DNA of 64,000 nt from Haloactinomyces albus (GTDB lineage Bacteria; Actinomycetota; Actinomycetes; Mycobacteriales; Pseudonocardiaceae): NCBI RefSeq assembly GCF_031458135.1, contig NZ_JAVDXW010000001.1:3038001-3102000 (forward strand), in the 5' to 3' direction. The notes under the pieces were generated by a model that was not told the DNA's origin, ran no database searches, and was given only the letters and a program-made list of their open reading frames with translations. Both the position numbers and the translations under genes were made by a program. This document shows, in pieces, positions 58,638-64,000 of this stretch (position 1 is its first letter; every line of letters starts with the position of its first letter).

Positions 58638-60176
58638 TTACGCTCGCTGGACACCCGGATTGCCTGCTTCCACGGCGAACGAGGCGAGGGTGCGGACCCC
58701 CGACTCGGGGCGTTCGACCGTGTCCACGACGCGGTAATCGCTGCGCAGCTCCGAACGGGACAGCTTCACCCGCACGTATCCGCGATCACCGGTGTTCTCG
58801 AACTTGATGTGCGGATTGTCCGGGTCGGGGTTGTGCTTCGTTGCGCTTCGCCCGTCACCTCCCGAACTCATCGAGGTTCCGACGAACTCGCTGCCCACGG
58901 CGGGAGCGTCCGCGTCGTCCCAGTCGGTCTTGAGGTCCGCGGCGAAGTTGCGGTGCACGTCGCCGGTGACCACCACCGGGTTGCGGGTTGCCGTGGCGAA
59001 CACATCCATCAGCCGCTGCCGCGACGCCCGGTAGCCCTCCCACTTGTCCGCGGGCAGCCCGACATTCGGGTCCTCGAACATCGGAACCTGCTGAGCGAGC
59101 ACGTTCCACTTCGACGACGATCCCCGAAGCCGCCCGTGGAGCCATGCCTCCTGCTCATCGCCCAGCATCGTGCGCTTCGGGTCGAATGCCTCCGCGCAGT
59201 CCGCATCCCGGCACGCGGGCTGGTCGCTGCGGTACTGGCGCGTGTCGAGCACGTTGAACGAGGCGAGGTCGCCGAAGGTGAAACCTCGGTGGAGCGTCAT
59301 GTCGGGGCCGGTCGGGCGGCGTCCCGCACGGATGGGCATGTGCTCCCAGTACACCTGGAAAGCGGTCGCGCGCCGCTTGAGGAACTCCTCGCGGGCAGTG
59401 TCCGGATCGGATTCCTCGTCCGCCCAGTTGTTCTCGACCTCGTGGTCGTCCCAGGTCACGATCCACGGGAACGCCGCGTGGGCGTCCTGCAGATTGCCGT
59501 CGCCGCGGTACTGGGCGTGACGCACCCGATAATCGGCCAGGGACCTGATCTCGTGGCTCGGCAGGTGCCCGCGGCCGAGGCCGCCTTGCCCACCGCCCTC
59601 GTAGATGTAGTCCCCCAGGTGGAAGGCGACGTCGAGGTCCTCGTTCGCCAGATTCGCGTGCGAGGTGTAATAGCCCGCCGGGTAGTTCTGGCAGCTGGCG
59701 AAAGCGAAGGCGAGCTGATCGACCGCGGCACCCGGAGCGGGAGCGGTGCGTGTTCGCCCCACCGGACTCAGTGATGACCCGCACCGGAACCGGTAGTAGT
59801 ACCAGCGGCCCGGTTCCAGCCCGGCGACGTCGGCGTGGACCGTGTGCGCGCTCGCGGGCTCGGCCATTTCGGTTCCGGCACGCACGACGTGCTTGAACGA
59901 CTCGTCGTGGGCGATCTGCCACTGGACCGGGATCTGCCGGTCGGGCATTCCGCCGCGGCCGTCGAGCGCGAGCGGCTCCGGTGCGAGCCGCGTCCACAGC
60001 ACCACCCGGTCGGGCAGCGGGTCGCCGGAGGCAACCCCCAACCGGAACGGCTCGCGGGGTATCCCGACGTTGCGGATCGGCTTCGCAGCCCATGCGGGCA
60101 CCTGGGTGGAGGCCAGGGCAGCAGCGGTACCGCCACCCAGCACGAAAAAGCGTCTTCTGTCCAACGGACTGGTCAT
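58638..60176 (-). CDS. phoD: Alkaline phosphatase D (PhoD) family, Tat-exported
   Basis: A 512-residue secreted phosphodiesterase/phosphatase. The Tat signal has PLDRRRFFVLGGGTAAALAS, cleaved after AWA. The PhoD domain carries FAFASCQNYPAGYYTSHANL with the Cys-Asn metal motif, VAFHLGDYIYEGGG, IVTWDDHEVENNWAD, NVLAQQVPMFEDP and VVVTGDVHRNFAADL. The ligand set fits the Fe3+/Ca2+ PhoD centre. The start ATG has GGGAGA 4-5 bases upstream. It probably releases phosphate from teichoic acids or phosphodiesters under limitation. Confidence 0.93.
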   Translation of the reverse strand: MTSPLDRRRFFVLGGGTAAALASTQVPAWAAKPIRNVGIPREPFRLGVASGDPLPDRVVLWTRLAPEPLALDGRGGMPDRQIPVQWQIAHDESFKHVVRAGTEMAEPASAHTVHADVAGLEPGRWYYYRFRCGSSLSPVGRTRTAPAPGAAVDQLAFAFASCQNYPAGYYTSHANLANEDLDVAFHLGDYIYEGGGQGGLGRGHLPSHEIRSLADYRVRHAQYRGDGNLQDAHAAFPWIVTWDDHEVENNWADEESDPDTAREEFLKRRATAFQVYWEHMPIRAGRRPTGPDMTLHRGFTFGDLASFNVLDTRQYRSDQPACRDADCAEAFDPKRTMLGDEQEAWLHGRLRGSSSKWNVLAQQVPMFEDPNVGLPADKWEGYRASRQRLMDVFATATRNPVVVTGDVHRNFAADLKTDWDDADAPAVGSEFVGTSMSSGGDGRSATKHNPDPDNPHIKFENTGDRGYVRVKLSRSELRSDYRVVDTVERPESGVRTLASFAVEAGNPGVQRA

Positions 60177-60418
60177 CGCGTCTCCCGAGTTCGGTGTCGA
60201 CAGCAGGACACGACGAAAGCAGCCGAAGGTGGACACCGGTCCACGTGAACGCGACCGTCAGGAGACATTACGCCTCCGACTTGTCGAACACCCTGCTCAC
60301 GTGCCTTCGGAGTGGACGGGCTATGCACGGTGTGGGAGCACCCGGCTCGACCCGGTACCGTGGCCGGTGCCCACCGGGTCCGGTGATCGCCGGGCCGAAC
60401 TCCTAGACTTGGTGACTC

Positions 60419-61498
60419 GTGAGCCTCACTCTCGGAATCGTCGGCCTGCCCAACGTGGGCAAGTCCACGCTGTTCAACGCCCTGACCCGCAACGAAGCGA
60501 TCGCGGCGAACTATCCGTTCGCCACCATCGAGCCGAACGTGGGTGTCGTGCCGTTGCCCGACAGCCGGCTCGACACGCTCGCCGAGATGTACGACTCAGC
60601 CAAGACGATCCCCGCCACGGTATCGTTCGTCGACATCGCCGGGATCGTGCAGGGAGCTTCCGAAGGGCAGGGTCTGGGCAACAAGTTCCTGGCCAACATT
60701 CGTGAGGCGGACGCGATCTGCCAGGTCATCCGGGTGTTCGACGAGCCGGACGTGGTGCACGTCGACGGCCGCGTGGATCCGTCCAGCGACATCGAGACGA
60801 TCAACACCGAGCTGATTCTCGCCGACCTGCAGACCCTGGAGAAGGCGCTGCCGAGGCTGGAGAAGGAAGCCCGCACGAACAAGGAGCGCAAGCCCGCGCT
60901 GGAGGCGGCCAAGGCTGCCAAGGAAGTGCTCGATTCCGGGCAGACGCTGTTCGCCGCGGGACGGGGAGCCGAGACTCCCGAACTGGCCGAGTTGAACCTG
61001 CTCACGACCAAGCCGTTCCTGTACGTGTTCAACGCCGATGAGGGTGTGCTGGCCGACGAGGCCAAGCAGCAGGAACTCCGCGACCTGGTGGCACCGGCCG
61101 ACGCGGTGTTCCTCGACGCCAAGGTCGAGGCCGAACTCCTCGAGCTCGACGAGGAGTCCGCACAGGAGCTGCTGTCCTCGATCGGCCAGCCCGAGCCCGG
61201 CCTGAGCGCGCTCGCCCGCGCGGGGTTTCACACCCTCGGCCTGCAGACCTACCTCACGGCGGGGCCGAAGGAGGCCCGGGCGTGGACGATCCGCCAGGGC
61301 GCGACCGCGCCGCAGGCCGCCGGAGAGATCCACACCGACTTCCAGCGCGGCTTCATCAAGGCCGAGATCATCTCGTACGAGGATCTCGTCGAGGCCGGTT
61401 CGATGAACGCCGCCCGGTCGTCGGGCAAGGTCCGCATGGAGGGCAAGGAATACGTCATGCACGACGGCGACGTCGTCGAGTTCCGCTTCAACGTGTAG
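60419..61498 (+). CDS. ychF: Redox-regulated ATPase YchF (Obg family)
   Basis: A 359-residue P-loop NTPase of the TRAFAC class. G1 is GIVGLPNVGKSTLFNAL, switch II is FVDIAGIVQGAS, and the G4 position reads LYVFNADEG, the NxxE form that makes YchF prefer ATP over GTP. The C-terminal TGS domain spans about 275-359 (RQGATAPQAAGEIHTDFQRG). It binds the ribosome and limits antioxidant responses. GTG 60419 is preceded by TAGACT about 10 bases upstream, so the message may be leaderless. It is the Rv1112 counterpart and ends the syntenic backbone. Confidence 0.95.
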   Translation: MSLTLGIVGLPNVGKSTLFNALTRNEAIAANYPFATIEPNVGVVPLPDSRLDTLAEMYDSAKTIPATVSFVDIAGIVQGASEGQGLGNKFLANIREADAICQVIRVFDEPDVVHVDGRVDPSSDIETINTELILADLQTLEKALPRLEKEARTNKERKPALEAAKAAKEVLDSGQTLFAAGRGAETPELAELNLLTTKPFLYVFNADEGVLADEAKQQELRDLVAPADAVFLDAKVEAELLELDEESAQELLSSIGQPEPGLSALARAGFHTLGLQTYLTAGPKEARAWTIRQGATAPQAAGEIHTDFQRGFIKAEIISYEDLVEAGSMNAARSSGKVRMEGKEYVMHDGDVVEFRFNV

Positions 61499-62756
61499 CG
61501 GAAAATCCGGAAGCTTGTGCACTTCCTGGTCGATAAAGACAAACTTCCAGGTCAGCGATGGGGAACCCGTATTGACATGCCCGATGTGTGAGTGCGGGTT
61601 CCCGTTGTTCCTTTGGAACCGTGCCGGCTCGGTGCTGACTCTCGAAGCTTGACCAAGCCTTAAGTGGACAGCAACTGTTCCACCTCTCGAAGCGGGTATT
61701 GCTGCGGGCGGAGGGCATCTCGGAGCCGTACTGCTTGGCGCTGTCGAGGGCTTCGCGGGCCGCGTCGAGGTCTCCTGCCCGTGCGTGGGACTCGGCGAGC
61801 CAGGAGCGGTACAGGGCCACCTCTCGCGCGTGCTCGGGTGGGTAGCCGGCTATCGCTGCCGAGAGCAGGGGCTCAGCCTTGCGAGGCTGGCCCAGTTCGA
61901 TCATGCAGCGTCCCGCCATGACGTCGATTTCGGCTCGGTTGAGCCAGTACACCCACTCCGGCTCATCGGCTCCACGTTGCTCGTAGGAGTCGTCAACCTG
62001 CTCCAGCGCTCTCCAAGTCGCCTCCGAGTCTCCTGTCTTCGCTGCGGCCCAAGCGGCACGTTCCAGAAACAGGGCACGCACTACGGGAGTGGCTTCTCGG
62101 GCTCCCTGGACAGCGGTTCGAGCCAACAGGGCAGCGTCAGTGGGGTTGCCGACATTGGCGATCTGGTAACTCAGGCTCGACAGGAGCTGTGCTCCGAGCA
62201 CTCTGTCGTGCGCTTCGTTCGCTGCTGCGACTCCGGACAGGTAGAGCCGCTGAGCTTGTCGGTACCGACCGGCATCACCGGCCACCCATCCGGCAAGCTG
62301 GGACAGCTCTCCGACAGCGGTGAACAACCGCTTGCCGACAGGCTCTGTGAAGTTGGCACAGCGAACCAAGTTCTCGGCCTCGCTGAGCTCCTTGGCAATG
62401 ACCGGTCCGAGCTCCTCACTGCTCACCGTGTCGTCAAGGTGTCTCAGTTCCACCACACGAGCCTCCAGCTCACTGGCAAGGGAAGCCCCGACCGTCCGCC
62501 CCGAGTGGGTCTGTACGGCCATCGGAGAGGCCGAGACCAGCCACTCATGCGCGAGGCGCACCGGATCGTCCTGCGGGGGACTCAGCGGCTTACCGAGGGC
62601 CTGTTCATAGGCACTGATGACCTCGGCAGCGATCGAGCGCTTACCTGTCTCGATCATGGATAGGTGGGACTTTGTGAAGTGGGTCCGGTCAGCCATCCGA
62701 GCAAGGCTGATCCCTGCCTCTTCCCGGAGTGCCCCGAGGTCTGCTCCTGTCGCCAT
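61488..62756 (-). CDS. XRE-family regulator with TPR-like sensor, frameshifted C-terminus
   Basis: An actinobacterial helix-turn-helix regulator (LREEAGISLARMADRTHFTK, SHLSMIETGKRSIAAEVISA, about 9-55) with TPR-like helices to about residue 355 (AGWVAGDAGRYRQAQRLYLS, REVALYRSWLAESHARAGD). After ARSNTRFE the frame reads unrelated sequence for about 60 residues and runs into the end of ychF. One base deleted near 61690-61697 explains this: the next frame gives LREVEQLLST and a TAA at 61660-61662, the normal end for this family. The functional core is complete, so the regulator may still work. It probably controls the divergent small genes; direct repeats lie just before its start. Confidence 0.8.
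   Translation of the reverse strand: MATGADLGALREEAGISLARMADRTHFTKSHLSMIETGKRSIAAEVISAYEQALGKPLSPPQDDPVRLAHEWLVSASPMAVQTHSGRTVGASLASELEARVVELRHLDDTVSSEELGPVIAKELSEAENLVRCANFTEPVGKRLFTAVGELSQLAGWVAGDAGRYRQAQRLYLSGVAAANEAHDRVLGAQLLSSLSYQIANVGNPTDAALLARTAVQGAREATPVVRALFLERAAWAAAKTGDSEATWRALEQVDDSYEQRGADEPEWVYWLNRAEIDVMAGRCMIELGQPRKAEPLLSAAIAGYPPEHAREVALYRSWLAESHARAGDLDAAREALDSAKQYGSEMPSARSNTRFERWNSCCPLKAWSSFESQHRAGTVPKEQREPALTHRACQYGFPIADLEVCLYRPGSAQASGFSATR
61561..61603. repeat. Inverted repeat downstream of ychF
   Basis: GGGAACCCG and CGGGTTCCC form a 9-bp perfect stem over a 25-base loop, between the ychF stop and the ancestral stop of the XRE gene. Both genes converge here, so it may terminate either. 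A smaller CTGG...CCAG repeat precedes it. Confidence 0.55.
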
Positions 62757-62767
62757 CACTGCCTCAC

Positions 62768-62785
62768 TTGTGAACCCTTGTGAAC
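62768..62785. promoter_or_regulatory. Direct-repeat operator at the XRE gene start
   Basis: TTGTGAAC occurs twice with a CC between (period 10 bp, one helical turn), 12 bases upstream of the regulator ATG. This design suits a self-regulating helix-turn-helix protein. Confidence 0.55.
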
Positions 62786-62811
62786 GGCTCGACTCTACCG
62801 TGCACCGACCG

Positions 62812-62827
62812 TAGTTCCGAAACTACT
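62812..62827. promoter_or_regulatory. Palindrome in the divergent promoter region
   Basis: GTAGTT-CCGA-AACTAC, a perfect 6-bp inverted repeat, lies between the XRE gene and the small plus-strand ORFs. It may be a binding site or the head of a leader. Confidence 0.45.
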
Positions 62828-62930
62828 TACAGGACAGTTCCCGTCGTTGAGGAGATTCCCCGACATGCTCCGCCCCCGTCTTCGGCGGGGACTGTCCATC
62901 CACATGAGTGAATCGGAAAGGCGGGAAACG

Positions 62931-63173
62931 ATGCGGGTTCGCTATCGCGAGGGGGAGGCATCCGAAGTTGAGCGAGTGGTGCACAGAACGGACGAACAGT
63001 TACCGGGGTGTCTGTTGCGCACCCGGTGCGGTATCCGACTCGAAGCCGGTCGGGTCGAACGCATCGACATCGGCGGTCCCTGCTGCGAAGGGTGTCAAAG
63101 CGCGTCGGTGTGGCGCTACCACGGCAGAAACGACGAGGTAACCAGTGACCGAGGGAGCCCCCTCCAGGTCTGA
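62931..63173 (+). CDS. Small Cys-containing protein, unknown
   Basis: An 80-residue protein: RVRYREGEASEVERVVHRTD, GCLLRTRCGIRLEAGRVERI, IDIGGPCCEGCQSASVWRYH. The Cys pattern (C-x5-C ... CC-x2-C) could bind zinc. ATG 62931 is preferred because GGCGGG lies 5 bases upstream; an earlier in-frame ATG is at 62904. It is first of a run of small overlapping ORFs divergent from the XRE gene. Such small zinc-type proteins often accompany XRE/TPR regulators in this group, which is an impression only. Confidence 0.6.
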   Translation: MRVRYREGEASEVERVVHRTDEQLPGCLLRTRCGIRLEAGRVERIDIGGPCCEGCQSASVWRYHGRNDEVTSDRGSPLQV

Positions 63174-63459
63174 TGGTCGACCAAGCGGGTATCGGACCCT
63201 GTTTCAGGGAGACCTCGCAGGCGATGTACCCACGCAACGACACATCCCCGTCCCCGCGTGCGCGGGCAGATGGGTGCCGGTCGACCACGAGGTTTTGTCG
63301 GCCGTGCTGCGAGGTTTGAACAATCTCCAACCACGAAGGAGACAGGAGCATTCGCAATATGGGCGAAACGGTGGAAGCAATACCGAGAGTGGAACCGCAC
63401 CAAGAAGACACGCAAGCGCGTGTATCTCTGAGCTTCGATCAATGGCAGCAGGTAGCTAA
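63145..63459 (+). CDS. Hypothetical 104-residue ORF
   Basis: Starts at GTG 63145 inside the preceding gene (29-bp overlap). The N-terminal half looks protein-like (GYRTLFQGDLAGDVPTQRHI, PVPACAGRWVPVDHEVLSAV); the last 30 residues are Ser/Arg-rich and may be read-through. No family is recognised. It overlaps the next ORF by about 100 bp, which lowers confidence in the C-terminal part. Confidence 0.4.
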   Translation: MTEGAPSRSDGRPSGYRTLFQGDLAGDVPTQRHIPVPACAGRWVPVDHEVLSAVLRGLNNLQPRRRQEHSQYGRNGGSNTESGTAPRRHASACISELRSMAAGS

Positions 63460-63652
63460 AGCCATCATCCGGGAAGGACTGAACCCGCACGGGGTGAGTG
63501 TTCCTGACGAGGACTTCCGAGCGTGGGTCAAGGCTCTCGACGAGTCCTACGAGGCCGAATCACTCCAGGAGGAAAGTGCAATGGCGGACATGCAAGAAGG
63601 TCTCTGCCATCAGCATGGCGATCGAGAAGCTGGACAGCAACGCGAGCGGTAA
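63359..63652 (+). CDS. Hypothetical 97-residue protein
   Basis: ATG 63359 has ACAGGAG about 12 bases upstream. The product is acidic and helical: LSFDQWQQVAKAIIREGLNP, HGVSVPDEDFRAWVKALDES, YEAESLQEESAMADMQEG, then a short polar end. Codon use is consistent with a real gene. No family is recognised; the length and acidity resemble small partner proteins near XRE regulators. Confidence 0.55.
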   Translation: MGETVEAIPRVEPHQEDTQARVSLSFDQWQQVAKAIIREGLNPHGVSVPDEDFRAWVKALDESYEAESLQEESAMADMQEGLCHQHGDREAGQQRER

Positions 63653-63867
63653 CGCGCTGCGCCAGTACGAAGAACTCGAACAGCTCCTTCGAAGCCTCAA
63701 CGGCGTCCCCGCCTACGAGCCAGGCCGCCCAAGCCTACAACGGTCTGACAGCCTCCCTGCGGGAGGAAACGGTCACCGAGCAACAGCTCCAACAAGTCCC
63801 GGAGCGAGCGAAGGCCACGTTTCACGGGGGCTTTACTAGCGAACTCCTCAGTAACTTGCGCTGCTGA
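63614..63867 (+). pseudogene. Possible frameshifted small gene
   Basis: From ATG 63614 the frame gives AIEKLDSNASGNALRQYEEL and EQLLRSLNGV, a helical start. The next frame continues plausibly with SQAAQAYNGLTASLREETVT and EQQLQQVPERAKATF to a stop at 63867. A single frameshift near 63700 would join them. Alternatively these are two unrelated short frames. Confidence 0.35.
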
Positions 63868-63872
63868 GCCCG

Positions 63873-63938
63873 GGAGGGCGTGCCCAGCACTGCTTGGGAA
63901 ACCTGTCAACCGGCACCGCTGCTGACGGCACGCCTTCC
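63873..63938. repeat. Long-loop inverted repeat at the right edge
   Basis: GGAGGGCGTGCC and GGCACGCCTTCC match at 11 of 12 positions across a 42-base loop, just after the last small ORF. It may be a terminator or the end of a small mobile unit; nothing else is visible to the window end. Confidence 0.4.
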
Positions 63939-64000
63939 GAAGCGGCCGGACGTGGGACGGTCGATCCTCGGCCGAGACGGTCTGCGGCGTTTCCGCGCCG

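Overview
The window is a stretch of a high-GC actinobacterial chromosome, most likely from the Pseudonocardiales (a Saccharopolyspora- or Actinopolyspora-like genus). This is inferred from base composition, from mycothiol metabolism (mca), from DUF397 and XRE-type small regulatory genes, and from gene order. From memory, the backbone order matches Mycobacterium tuberculosis Rv1074c-Rv1112: thiolase, SGNH hydrolase, cbs, proline-rich protein, metB, greA, DUF4307, mca, Rv1083-like, Rv1084-like thioredoxin/DUF255 protein, Rv1085c hemolysin III, Rv1086 prenyl transferase, phoH2, fumC, glpX, DUF4245, xseB/xseA, lipid-droplet protein, ispH, DUF6542 and ychF. Lineage-specific cargo sits in the gaps.

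Layout. 0-4.9 kb: the 3' part of a type II NADH dehydrogenase, a tRNA with anticodon UAA, a STAS protein, a stand-alone yidC and a Bax-inhibitor-1 protein. 4.9-14.1 kb: thiolase, SGNH hydrolase and the transsulfuration pair cbs/metB, with two paralogous Pro/Gln-rich four-helix membrane proteins between them. A tnpB-only insertion sequence splits the second of these, and the tnpB itself carries two compensating frameshifts. 14.2-18.6 kb: ilvA, then hpd divergent from an Lrp-type regulator, then greA. 18.8-28.7 kb: mca and its neighbours, interrupted by a hen1-pnkp RNA-repair operon. 28.9-34.6 kb: a small secreted protein, a DUF885-like metallohydrolase, a PfkB kinase, phoH2, a VOC protein and an AraC regulator.

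34.7-39.2 kb is an accessory, partly decayed zone: a frameshifted grpB, an aminoglycoside-phosphotransferase-like gene, an orphan DUF397 pair and a DUF3800 gene broken by a 14-bp tandem repeat. It also holds two structured repeats; guaB1 lies inside it. 39.2-49.3 kb: fumC, glpX, DUF4245, a toxin-antitoxin-like pair, xseB/xseA, ispH and DUF6542. 49.5-60.2 kb: a DNA-repair block (rmuC, sbcD-sbcC, ogt, alkA/ada), with DUF2252, a small lipoprotein and a Tat-exported PhoD. 60.4-64 kb: ychF, then an XRE/TPR regulator with a frameshifted end, divergent from a run of very small ORFs.

Functionally the window combines sulfur and thiol metabolism (cbs, metB, mca), central carbon metabolism (fumC, glpX, thiolase, hpd), isoprenoid synthesis (ispH, Z-prenyl transferase) and nucleic-acid repair at both the RNA level (hen1-pnkp) and the DNA level (xseAB, rmuC, sbcCD, ogt, alkA). 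I saw no CRISPR array, rRNA, prophage or biosynthetic gene cluster. Functional calls rest on motif recognition by eye; no database search was possible.
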